5,227 bases of DNA from Kiloniellaceae bacterium (GTDB lineage: Bacteria; Pseudomonadota; Alphaproteobacteria; Kiloniellales; Kiloniellaceae): contig JAJFGM010000654.1 in assembly GCA_021776145.1 (NCBI GenBank), positions 1 through 5,227 on the forward strand, in the 5' to 3' direction. This document shows, in pieces, positions 1-5,227 of this stretch. The notes beneath the pieces are model-generated. The model saw only the letters and a program-made list of their open reading frames with translations. It was not told the DNA's origin and did not search any database. Position 1 is the first letter of the stretch. Each line of letters opens with the position of its first letter. The translations under genes were made by a program, and so were the position numbers.

Positions 1-1196
1 ACCTTGCGGTAGGCCTCGCTGAAGTCGCGGGCGATCAACGTGCGCACCCGCCGCGCCTTGTTGTAATAGGCATCGTAATAGCCGGCCGAAAGCACGTAGG
101 TGCCGATCAGCACGCGGCGCTGGACCTCGGCGCCGAAGCCGCTGCCGCGAGTCTCCTCGTACATCGCATCGAGCGTGTCGGCCGGCACGCGCAGGCCGTA
201 GCGCACGCCATCGTAGCGCGCCAGGTTCGACGAGGCCTCGGCAGGGGCCACGATGTAATAGGCCGGCAAGGCGTACTTGGTGTGCGGCAGCGAAATCTCC
301 ACCGGCTCGGCGCCGGCGTCCTTGAGCCATTCGATGCCCTGCTGCCACAGCGCCTCGATTTCCGGCGGCGTGCCGTCGAGACGGTATTCGACCGGTATGC
401 CGACCTTGAGGCCGCGGATGTCGCCGCTCATCGCCGCCTCGTAGACCGGCACCGGGCGGTCGACCGAGGTCGAATCCTTGGGATCGTGTCCGGCCATGGC
501 CTGCAGCATGATGGCGGCGTCGCGCACGCCGCGGGTCATCGGCCCGGCCTGGTCGAGCGACGAGGCAAAGGCGACGATGCCCCAGCGCGAACAGCGCCCA
601 TAGGTCGGCTTCATGCCGACGATGCCACAAAAGGCCGCGGGCTGGCGGATCGAGCCACCGGTGTCGGTGCCTGTGGCACCAAGCGCGACACGCGCCGCCA
701 CGGCGGCGGCCGAGCCTCCCGACGAACCGCCGGGCACCAGGGCACGGTTGTCGGCCGAGCGGCGCCAGGGGTTCTCCACGCCCTTATAAAAGCTGGTCAT
801 GTTGGACGAGCCCATGGCGAACTCGTCCATGTTGGTCTTGCCCAGCATCACCGCTCCGGCGCCCCAGAGATTGGCGGTGACGGTCGATTCATAGGGCGGA
901 TGGAAGCCGTCGAGGATGTGCGAGCCAGCCGTGGTCAGCACTCCCTCGGTGCAATAGAGATCCTTGATGGCGAGCGGCAGCCCTTCGAGGATGCCGGTCT
1001 CGCCCCTGCCACGCCGCACATCCGAGGCAGCGGCCATTTCCAGGGCTTTTTCCGGTGTCTCGGTGATGAAGGCATTGAGCGGCCGCGCCGCCTCGACCGC
1101 GGCGATGTGCGCCTCGGTGACCTCGCGCGACGAGGCCTCACCCCTGGCCAGGAGATCGCGGGCCTCCGCCAGGCCCAGCTTGGTCAGGTCGCTCAT
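1..1196 (-). CDS. gatA: Glutamyl/aspartyl-tRNA amidotransferase subunit A (3' end outside window)
   Basis: GatA is the amidase-signature subunit of cytoplasmic GatCAB. It hydrolyses glutamine and delivers the ammonia to GatB, which converts Glu-tRNA(Gln) and/or Asp-tRNA(Asn) to the amide form. The window shows 398 codons from the ATG at 1196. Full-length GatA is usually about 485-495 residues, so roughly the last 90 are cut off by the window edge; the gene is not visibly broken. The amidase Ser-cisSer-Lys triad is intact: Lys78 in AIKDL, Ser158 as first Ser of PGGSSGGS, and nucleophile Ser182 in GTDTGGSIR. Other family hallmarks are KTNMDEFAMGSSN (about 120-132), GMKPTYGR (194-201), GHDPKDSTS (236-244) and YYDAYYNKA near the right of the visible part. 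The start lies 1 nt after the gatC stop, so the two are surely one operon and probably translationally coupled. gatB may follow outside the window; this is not visible. Confidence 0.97.
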   Translation of the reverse strand, partial: MSDLTKLGLAEARDLLARGEASSREVTEAHIAAVEAARPLNAFITETPEKALEMAAASDVRRGRGETGILEGLPLAIKDLYCTEGVLTTAGSHILDGFHPPYESTVTANLWGAGAVMLGKTNMDEFAMGSSNMTSFYKGVENPWRRSADNRALVPGGSSGGSAAAVAARVALGATGTDTGGSIRQPAAFCGIVGMKPTYGRCSRWGIVAFASSLDQAGPMTRGVRDAAIMLQAMAGHDPKDSTSVDRPVPVYEAAMSGDIRGLKVGIPVEYRLDGTPPEIEALWQQGIEWLKDAGAEPVEISLPHTKYALPAYYIVAPAEASSNLARYDGVRYGLRVPADTLDAMYEETRGSGFGAEVQRRVLIGTYVLSAGYYDAYYNKARRVRTLIARDFSEAYRK

Positions 1197-1197
1197 A

Positions 1198-1485
1198 TCA
1201 CTCGACCACTTTCGGCACGCTGAAAAAGCCCTCTGCGCCGTCCGGCGCGTTGCCGATCACCTTGTCGCGGCAATTGCCGTCGGTCACACTGTCGTCTCGC
1301 ATTGGCGCCCGCATCTCGACCACCGATGTCATCGGCTCGACGCCGTCGGTCTCGACCTCGTCGAGCTGCTCGATCCATCCCAGGATATTCGACAGTTCGC
1401 CGGCCAGGGCTTCCTGCTGATCCTCGGGGACGCGAATGCGCGCCAGTTTCGCGATCTTCGCGACTGTGTCCTTGTCGACCGACAT
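1198..1485 (-). CDS. gatC: Glutamyl/aspartyl-tRNA amidotransferase subunit C
   Basis: GatC is the small subunit that wraps around the GatA-GatB interface and stabilises the transamidosome; it has no catalytic residues of its own. The 95-residue product has the normal family length and pattern: an N-terminal helix VDKDTVAKIAKLARIRV (about 3-19), a second helix ending NILGWIEQLDEVETDGVEP (33-51), the linker with MTSVVEMRAPMRDD (52-65), and the C-terminal GFFSVPKVVE (86-95). In GatC proteins this FxVPKV(I/V)E tail is highly conserved. The ATG at 1485 is preceded on the minus strand by AAGGA at 1500-1496 (10 nt spacer) and a closer GAAGG, so the start is well supported. It is the first gene of a gatC-gatA operon diverging from ruvX. 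Its presence implies that this organism makes Gln-tRNA and/or Asn-tRNA by the indirect route. Confidence 0.97.
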   Translation of the reverse strand: MSVDKDTVAKIAKLARIRVPEDQQEALAGELSNILGWIEQLDEVETDGVEPMTSVVEMRAPMRDDSVTDGNCRDKVIGNAPDGAEGFFSVPKVVE

Positions 1486-1571
1486 CGACCTTCAATCCTT
1501 TTTAACGGGGCGAACCGGCGCTTGAGCCGCGCCCGCCCTAGACTTCACCTGCTGGGGAAAATGCGGGGCGG

Positions 1572-1600
1572 AAATTAGCACCCGTCCCAGGGGGCCGCAA
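1572..1600 (-). promoter_or_regulatory. Possible promoter for gatCA
   Basis: Read on the minus strand, TTGCGG (1600-1595) is followed after exactly 17 nt by TAATTT (1577-1572). This is a weak sigma70-like pair: about 3/6 matches in each box, but with the key TTG and TA...T positions present. It would give a 5' leader of roughly 80 nt before the gatC ATG at 1485. It is the best-placed candidate I found on this strand, but chance similarity is quite possible. Confidence 0.3.
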
Positions 1601-1625
1601 GGATGCCGCGAGGCACAAGTCAGCG

Positions 1626-1631
1626 TATAAT
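1626..1631 (+). promoter_or_regulatory. Isolated perfect -10 hexamer TATAAT
   Basis: A perfect TATAAT sits in the divergent gatC/ruvX gap on the strand of ruvX. Seventeen nt upstream the -35 position reads ATGCCG (1603-1608), only about 3/6 to consensus, so this would be a second, distal ruvX promoter only if the -10 dominates. In such GC-rich DNA a perfect hexamer is uncommon, which is the only reason it is listed. Confidence 0.25.
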
Positions 1632-1696
1632 GTCCATGCTTTTTCGGCCGCTTCAGCTTGCCGCTACCGGCTTGGGCACCGGGTCGGCCCGCCATC

Positions 1697-1725
1697 TTGT
1701 CGCCTGGCCGCGCGCCGCCTATAAA
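1697..1725 (+). promoter_or_regulatory. Probable sigma70-type promoter for ruvX
   Basis: TTGTCG at 1697-1702 (4/6 to TTGACA) and TATAAA at 1720-1725 (5/6 to TATAAT) are separated by exactly 17 nt. Transcription would begin around 1732, leaving a leader of about 45 nt that contains the ribosome-binding site at 1762-1768. No alternative of equal quality lies nearer the gene. This promoter could also serve the downstream plus-strand genes, because no strong promoter is evident before the dehydrogenase. Confidence 0.6.
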
Positions 1726-1761
1726 ATGCCGGCCCAAAATCGTCAGAGGCCCGCAATTATC

Positions 1762-1768
1762 AAAGGAG
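1762..1768 (+). promoter_or_regulatory. Ribosome-binding site deciding the ruvX GTG start
   Basis: AAAGGAG stands 9 nt before the GTG at 1778. The same frame stays open upstream to a start codon at 1658, which would add 40 residues of unconserved sequence and would start upstream of the predicted promoter. The Shine-Dalgarno position therefore fixes the start at 1778. Confidence 0.8.
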
Positions 1769-1777
1769 CGGTCGCGC

Positions 1778-2254
1778 GTGCCCGAAGTCCGGCTCGAAGA
1801 GTTGCCCGGCCTGCTGGCGCCAGGTCAACGCCTGCTCGGCGTCGACCCCGGCAGCAAGACGCTCGGCCTGGCGATCGCCGATCGCAACAGGGTCGTGGCC
1901 TCGCCGCTCGAGACCATCCGCCGCAAGAAATTCACACTGGACGCCGAGCGTCTGGCCGAGATCTGCCGCGAACGCGAGGTTGGCGGCCTGATCATCGGAC
2001 TGCCGGTCAACATGGACGGCTCGGAAGGCCCGCGTTGCCAGTCAGCGCGGCAGTTCGCCGCCAACCTCGACGGCAAGGCGGAGCTCGCTCTGCCCTTCGC
2101 CTTCTGGGATGAGCGCCTCTCGACCTCCGCCGTCGAGCGTTTTCTCATCGAAGAGGCCGATATGACGCGCGCCCGACGCAGCCAGGTCGTCGACAAGATG
2201 GCCGCCGCCTACATCCTGCAGGGGGCGCTGGATGCCCTGAAACGGCATGCCTGA
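1778..2254 (+). CDS. ruvX: RuvX/YqgF-type putative pre-16S rRNA nuclease
   Basis: Cytoplasmic RNase H-fold nuclease of the YqgF/RuvX family. Homologues have been assigned to 16S rRNA 5'-end maturation and, earlier, to Holliday-junction resolution; which applies here is not visible. With the GTG start the protein is 158 residues, close to the usual family size of about 140-160. The signature is complete: LLGVDPGSKTLGLAIAD (about 19-35) with the first catalytic Asp at 23, GLIIGLPVNMDGSEG (70-84) with the conserved LPxxxDG turn, FWDERLSTSAVE (109-120), and VVDKMAAAYILQGALD (137-152) with the final catalytic Asp139. The N-terminal stretch VPEVRLEELPGLLAPGQ before the fold is a little longer than in E. 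coli and looks typical of alphaproteobacterial forms (from memory). It diverges from gatC across 292 bp. No rho-independent terminator is seen after it, so read-through into the next gene is possible. Confidence 0.95.
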   Translation: MPEVRLEELPGLLAPGQRLLGVDPGSKTLGLAIADRNRVVASPLETIRRKKFTLDAERLAEICREREVGGLIIGLPVNMDGSEGPRCQSARQFAANLDGKAELALPFAFWDERLSTSAVERFLIEEADMTRARRSQVVDKMAAAYILQGALDALKRHA

Positions 2255-2273
2255 AACGCTGAGGTTTTAGCCT

Positions 2274-2297
2274 TGTGGCTCGCCACAGAGATTCTGT
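2274..2297 (+). promoter_or_regulatory. Two overlapping palindromes, candidate operator
   Basis: TGTGGC-TC-GCCACA (2274-2287) is a perfect 6-bp inverted repeat with a 2-nt centre. It shares ACA with a second inverted repeat, ACAGA-GAT-TCTGT (2285-2297, 5-bp arms, 3-nt centre). Both lie in the 99-bp gap between ruvX and the dehydrogenase, about 57-80 nt before the TTG start. The short centres suit a dimeric DNA-binding protein better than an RNA hairpin. No regulator gene is in the window and no convincing -35/-10 pair was found beside them, so the operator role is inference. Confidence 0.35.
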
Positions 2298-2341
2298 CAG
2301 TTTCGGCGCTACCTCCTGCCCGGCCCTTGTACGAAAAATCA

Positions 2342-2348
2342 GAGGAGA
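2342..2348 (+). promoter_or_regulatory. Ribosome-binding site deciding the TTG start of the dehydrogenase
   Basis: The core AGGAG (2343-2347) is followed by a 6-nt spacer and TTG at 2354. The first residues after this codon, RDYKIAAIPGDGIG, are where the family normally begins. The in-frame alternative TTG at 2273 would add 27 unconserved residues, lies inside the palindrome region, and has no comparable site before it. Confidence 0.75.
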
Positions 2349-2353
2349 GACCG

Positions 2354-3430
2354 TTGCGCGACTACAAAATTGCCGCCATCCCAGGCGACGGCATTGGTAT
2401 CGAGGTGATCGACGCCGGCCTCGAAGTGTTGCAAGCCGTGGCGGCACGCGACGGCGGCTTCCAACTGACCGTCGAGCGTTTCCCCTGGGGCAGCGACCAT
2501 TATTTCGAAACCGGCGGGATGATGCCGGACGATGGGCTGGAGACGCTGAAGGCCTTCAATACCATCTACTTCGGCTCGGCCGGCGATCCCCGCCTGCCCG
2601 ATCACGTTTCGCTCTGGGGCCTGCGCCTGGCGATCTGTCAGCCTTTCGATCAATACGCCAACGTGAGACCGGCACGTCTGCTGCCCGGCATCGAGGGGCC
2701 GCTGCGCGACGTCGGCCCCGACGATCTCGACTGGATCATCGTGCGCGAGAACACCGAGGGCGAGTACGCCGGCGCCGGCGGCCGCGTCCACCGTGGCCAT
2801 GCCGAAGAGGTCGGCCTCGACGTTTCGGTTTTCACCCGCGGCGGCGTCGAGCGCGTGCAGCGCTTCGCCCTGGAACTGGCGCGCACGCGCCCGGCGCGGC
2901 ACCTGACCCTGGTCACCAAGTCGAATGCCCAGCGCCACGGCATGGTCATGTGGGACGAAGTCTTCGAAGCGATCAAGGGCGACTACCCCGAAGTCGAGAC
3001 CGACAAGATGCTGGTCGACGCCATGACCACGCGCATGGTGCTCGACCCCGCCTCGATCGACATCGTTGTCGCCACCAACCTGCACGCCGATGTGCTCAGC
3101 GACCTCGCCGCCGCCCTCAGCGGCAGCATGGGCATCGCGCCGACCGCCAACCTCAACCCGGAAGGACGCTTTCCCTCGATGTTCGAGCCGATCCATGGTT
3201 CCGCCTTTGACATCATGGGGCAAGGCATCGCCAATCCCATCGGCGCCTTCTGGACCGCCTCGATGATGCTGGAGCATTTGGGCGAGCCGGGCGCGGCGGC
3301 AAACTTGATGGCCGCAATCGAGCAGTTCACCGCCGAGGGCACATGCATGCCGCGCGACCTTGGCGGCACGGCCTCGACGCGGCAGGTCACCGATGCGGTC
3401 GTCGCAATTCTCGAGGGGCGGAACGCTTAG
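2354..3430 (+). CDS. Tartrate dehydrogenase/decarboxylase or D-malate dehydrogenase
   Basis: NAD- and divalent-metal-dependent beta-decarboxylating dehydrogenase of the isocitrate/isopropylmalate dehydrogenase superfamily, tartrate dehydrogenase (TtuC/DmlA-like) branch. Such enzymes oxidise tartrate to oxaloglycolate and D-malate to pyruvate plus CO2, and often act on both. From the TTG start it is 358 residues, the usual length. Visible in order: AAIPGDGIGIEVI (7-19); the substrate loop SLWGLRLAICQPFDQYANVRP (86-106), whose LWGLR and FDQYAN are characteristic of the tartrate/D-malate branch rather than LeuB; IIVRENTEGEYAG (128-140) with catalytic Tyr138; VTKSNAQRHGMVMWDE (187-202) with catalytic Lys189; metal ligands Asp222, Asp246 and Asp250 in LVDAMTTRM and NLHADVLSDLAAAL; and the cofactor region FEPIHGSAFDI (277-287). 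All key residues are present. Exact substrate cannot be read from sequence, so no symbol is given. It lies 99 bp after ruvX and 86 bp before the amidotransferase gene. Confidence 0.93.
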   Translation: MRDYKIAAIPGDGIGIEVIDAGLEVLQAVAARDGGFQLTVERFPWGSDHYFETGGMMPDDGLETLKAFNTIYFGSAGDPRLPDHVSLWGLRLAICQPFDQYANVRPARLLPGIEGPLRDVGPDDLDWIIVRENTEGEYAGAGGRVHRGHAEEVGLDVSVFTRGGVERVQRFALELARTRPARHLTLVTKSNAQRHGMVMWDEVFEAIKGDYPEVETDKMLVDAMTTRMVLDPASIDIVVATNLHADVLSDLAAALSGSMGIAPTANLNPEGRFPSMFEPIHGSAFDIMGQGIANPIGAFWTASMMLEHLGEPGAAANLMAAIEQFTAEGTCMPRDLGGTASTRQVTDAVVAILEGRNA

Positions 3431-3516
3431 CCGCGCCCAAACTCGACAATGCCTCATATGCCGATATTCTCTTGGCTTTGAAGCGCCTATAGATATTTCG
3501 GAGGTCGAACAGCGCC

Positions 3517-4224
3517 ATGCGTTTTCTTGTCCTGCAGCACCACCCGTCGGAACACCCCGGAGTCTTGCGCGACTTCCTGGCCGCCGACGGCATCGCCTGG
3601 GACGCGGTGGAGCTGGATGCCGGCGAGGCCTTACCCAGCCTCAATGGCTATGATGCGCTGTGGGTGTTCGGCGGGCCGATGGATGTTTGGCAAGAGGCGG
3701 CGCACCCCTGGCTGGTGGCGGAAAAAGCGCTGATCCGTGAGGCCGTCGCCGAACGCGACCTGCCGTTCCTCGGCGTCTGCCTGGGTCATCAACTGCTGGC
3801 CGAGGCGCTCGGCGGCAGGGTCGCGGCCATGCCAAATGCCGAAGTCGGGGTCTGCGACGTCGAGGTCACCGCCGCGGGCCGCGATCTGCTGGGGGGCGAA
3901 AGCGGGCCGCTGAAGGCCCTGCAGTGGCACGGCGCCGAGGTGACGGAGCTGCCGCCAGGCGGCGAAATTCTGGCCTCCTCGCCGGTTTCGGCCTGTCAGG
4001 CGCTGCGCTGCGGTTCGCGCGCTTTCAGCATTCAGTATCACGTCGAGGTCACCGCCGAAACCGTGCCGCAGTGGGGCGAGATCGCGGAATACCGCGCCGC
4101 CCTGGAAGCGAGCATGGGGGCCGATGCGCTGCCGACCTTCGAGGCGGCGGTGGCGAAAAATCTGGCCGCCTTCAACGCCAGCGCCAGGCGCCTCTACGAC
4201 GGCTTCCTGGGCGCGTTTGCCTGA
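3517..4224 (+). CDS. Stand-alone class I (type 1) glutamine amidotransferase, GMP-synthase-like
   Basis: Soluble protein of 235 residues made of a single class I glutamine amidotransferase domain (GuaA N-terminal-like, COG0518 type). Such domains hydrolyse glutamine, or a gamma-glutamyl compound, and pass ammonia to a partner. The triad is complete: nucleophile Cys88 in FLGVCLGHQLLAEALGG (84-100), His175 and Glu177 in FSIQYHVEVT (170-179). The oxyanion-loop motif VFGGPM is at 50-55 and the family motif LQWHGAEV at 135-142. The C-terminal stretch after about 180 is helical and continues to FLGAFA with no synthetase domain, so it is not GMP synthase itself, whose length is about 520. CGGAGGT at 3499-3505 lies 11 nt before the ATG, a somewhat long but usable spacing. 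It is followed after 7 bp by the AEC transporter gene, which implies co-expression. The ammonia acceptor or substrate is unknown. Confidence 0.9.
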   Translation: MRFLVLQHHPSEHPGVLRDFLAADGIAWDAVELDAGEALPSLNGYDALWVFGGPMDVWQEAAHPWLVAEKALIREAVAERDLPFLGVCLGHQLLAEALGGRVAAMPNAEVGVCDVEVTAAGRDLLGGESGPLKALQWHGAEVTELPPGGEILASSPVSACQALRCGSRAFSIQYHVEVTAETVPQWGEIAEYRAALEASMGADALPTFEAAVAKNLAAFNASARRLYDGFLGAFA

Positions 4225-4231
4225 GCCGCCC

Positions 4232-5146
4232 GTGATCGCCATCCTGCTTGCCGTCCTGCCGGTCTTCCTGCTGATCTTTTTCGGCTACGGCCTGCGTGCC
4301 CGCGACGTCCTCGGCGACGGCTTTTGGGCGCCGGCCGAGCGCCTGACCTACATCGCCCTGCTGCCGGCGTTGCTTGTGAAGACCTTGGCGGAGGCCGACC
4401 TCGGCGGCCTGGCGGCCCTGCCCATGGCGGCCGCGCTCTGCCTCGCGCTCTTTGCCATGACGGCAATCCTGTTGTTGGCGCGGCCACGGCTCGGACTGGA
4501 CGGGCCCGCCTTCACCTCGCTGTTGCAAGGGGTGCTGCGGCAGAACACATACGTAGGTCTCGCCGTTGCCGCTGGCCTTTACGGCGCAGCCGGCCTCGCC
4601 GCCGCGGCCCTGGCGGTGGCCATCATCGTGCCGGTCACCAATGTCATCTGCGTCGCCGCCCTAACCCGCTTCGCCAAGGCATCGGGCAAGAGTTCCGGCA
4701 ATTGGGCCGGAGAGATGCTGCGCAACCCGCTGATCCTCGCCTGCCTGGGCGGTATTGCCCTGAATATCACCGGCCTCGGCCTGCCGCCGGTGGTCGACGA
4801 GACCGTTGCCATCATGGCGCGTGGCGCGCTGCCGCTCGGCCTGCTGGCTGTCGGCGCCGGGCTCGACCTCGCGGCTCTGCGTGGCGACGCCCTGCCTCTC
4901 GGCCTGGCGGTCGGCCTCAAGCTGGTGCTGCTGCCGGTGATGACGGCGGTGGCCTGCTGGGGGCTCGGCGTCGAGGGTGTGGCGGCCTTCGCCGCCATCC
5001 TGTTCAACGGCCTGCCGACGGCAACCAGCACCTATATCCTAGCGCGCCAGCTCGGTGGCGACGCCCGCCTGATGGCGAGCATCGTCACCCTGCAGGTGCT
5101 GGCCGCCCTCGTCACCCTGCCGCTGGTGGTCGGGCTGTTGCTATAG
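4232..5146 (+). CDS. AEC (auxin efflux carrier) family membrane transporter
   Basis: Inner-membrane secondary carrier of the AEC family, bacterial relatives of plant PIN proteins; characterised bacterial members move malate, malonate or similar anions. From the GTG start it has 304 residues, typical for the family. About ten hydrophobic segments are visible, roughly at 2-20, 36-52, 60-83, 96-117, 119-144, 165-184, 193-212, 220-243, 247-268 and 281-304, in the usual five-plus-five pattern. Family motifs include YIALLPALLVKTLAEAD (40-56), LRQNTYVGLAVAAGLYG (102-118), RNPLILACLGGI (164-175), ALPLGLLAVGAGLDL (199-213) and LPTATSTYILARQLGGD (261-277). The start is placed at the GTG because it begins the first membrane segment directly; upstream in-frame codons overlap the amidotransferase gene. 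No clear Shine-Dalgarno is seen, and the 7-nt gap from the preceding stop suggests translational coupling. The substrate is not determined by sequence; an organic acid is the most natural guess given the dehydrogenase nearby. Confidence 0.92.
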   Translation: MIAILLAVLPVFLLIFFGYGLRARDVLGDGFWAPAERLTYIALLPALLVKTLAEADLGGLAALPMAAALCLALFAMTAILLLARPRLGLDGPAFTSLLQGVLRQNTYVGLAVAAGLYGAAGLAAAALAVAIIVPVTNVICVAALTRFAKASGKSSGNWAGEMLRNPLILACLGGIALNITGLGLPPVVDETVAIMARGALPLGLLAVGAGLDLAALRGDALPLGLAVGLKLVLLPVMTAVACWGLGVEGVAAFAAILFNGLPTATSTYILARQLGGDARLMASIVTLQVLAALVTLPLVVGLLL

Positions 5147-5197
5147 GGTTGCCGCGCAAGGCGCCCCGTCTTGCCGCCGAAAGCGGCGGACCCTATA
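5142..5197. repeat. Imperfect inverted repeat at the 3' end of the AEC gene, candidate terminator structure
   Basis: TATAGGGT (5142-5149) is the exact reverse complement of ACCCTATA (5190-5197). The pairing continues inward through a T-G wobble and one bulged G (5188) to GCCGC (5151-5155) with GCGGC (5183-5187), giving about 14 paired positions. Inside, GCAAGGCG (5156-5163) pairs with CGTCTTGC (5167-5174) apart from one G-T wobble, around a CCC loop. An alternative fold, CCGCCG-AAAG-CGGCGG (5174-5189), competes with both. The outer arm includes the stop codon of the transporter. There is no T-run after it, so it is not a classical rho-independent terminator. It may still terminate or protect the 3' end of the transcript, or be a dispersed palindromic repeat. 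From 5198 to the window end I see nothing recognisable. Confidence 0.55.
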
Positions 5198-5227
5198 ACT
5201 CCTGGGCCATTCATTCCGCATACTGGG

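Noticed and set aside
282..1223. Open frame of 313 codons on the plus strand, antisense to gatA
   Set aside because: It lies opposite a clearly conserved gatA frame, its translation is rich in Arg, Gly, Ala and His with no recognisable domain, and long antisense frames are expected in GC-rich DNA with strong third-position bias.
1492..1737. Minus-strand frame of 81 codons upstream of gatC
   Set aside because: No recognisable domain, it covers the predicted promoters on both strands, and it ends just before the gatC start without family support.
1603..2112. Plus-strand frame running from the divergent gap into ruvX
   Set aside because: It overlaps ruvX in another frame, becomes Arg/Pro/Ala-rich there, and has no ribosome-binding site; ruvX carries the conserved motifs.
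2354..3430. Assignment as 3-isopropylmalate dehydrogenase (leuB)
   Set aside because: The LWGLR...FDQYANVRP loop and NLHADVLSDLAAAL match the tartrate/D-malate branch, and no leucine-pathway gene is adjacent.
2339..3457. Open frame of 372 codons on the minus strand, antisense to the dehydrogenase
   Set aside because: It mirrors the dehydrogenase codon pattern almost end to end, shows no family motif, and has low-complexity Gly/Ala/Arg/His/Asp composition; it is a shadow of the real gene.
3431..3516. Possible promoter in the gap before the amidotransferase gene
   Set aside because: TATAGA at 3488-3493 and GATATT at 3463-3468 resemble -10 boxes, but no -35-like hexamer stands at 16-18 nt from either, so I could not support a promoter call.
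5032..5214. Minus-strand frame of 60 codons at the right edge
   Set aside because: It mostly reads antisense through the AEC transporter and the terminal inverted repeat, with no domain and a composition typical of a shadow frame.

Overview
The window looks like chromosomal DNA from a GC-rich alphaproteobacterium (GC in the mid-60s by eye, not counted). The reasons are strong G/C third-position bias, GTG and TTG starts, and a divergent gatCA / ruvX arrangement that I associate with Rhodospirillales- and Rhizobiales-type genomes. That taxonomic placement is an inference. I see no phage, IS, CRISPR, tRNA or rRNA signal.

Left part (minus strand, 1-1485): gatC and the first 398 codons of gatA lie 1 nt apart and read leftwards out of the window. 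They encode subunits C and A of the tRNA-dependent amidotransferase GatCAB, which amidates misacylated Glu-tRNA(Gln) and/or Asp-tRNA(Asn). A gap of 292 bp (1486-1777) separates gatC from the rightward genes. It holds a good sigma70-like promoter toward ruvX (TTGTCG-17-TATAAA), a weaker one toward gatC, and an isolated perfect TATAAT.

Right part (plus strand, 1778-5146): four genes in one direction. ruvX (YqgF-type RNase H-fold nuclease) starts at a GTG with a good ribosome-binding site. After 99 bp comes a tartrate/D-malate dehydrogenase of the isocitrate/isopropylmalate dehydrogenase family, best started at a TTG. Two overlapping palindromes lie in that gap. After another 86 bp comes a stand-alone class I glutamine amidotransferase with an intact Cys-His-Glu triad. 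It is followed after 7 bp by an AEC (auxin efflux carrier) family membrane transporter that is probably translationally coupled to it. A compact inverted repeat at 5142-5197 overlaps the transporter stop codon and probably closes the transcript.

How they fit together: gatCA and ruvX are housekeeping genes. The dehydrogenase and AEC transporter could form a small hydroxy-dicarboxylate (tartrate/malate) uptake-and-oxidation unit, since some AEC proteins carry malate or malonate. The role of the amidotransferase between them is unknown. All coding families are recognisable, and I found no convincing undescribed system. The points most worth a second look are the 3' inverted repeat, the palindromes before the dehydrogenase, and the dehydrogenase-amidotransferase-transporter grouping.
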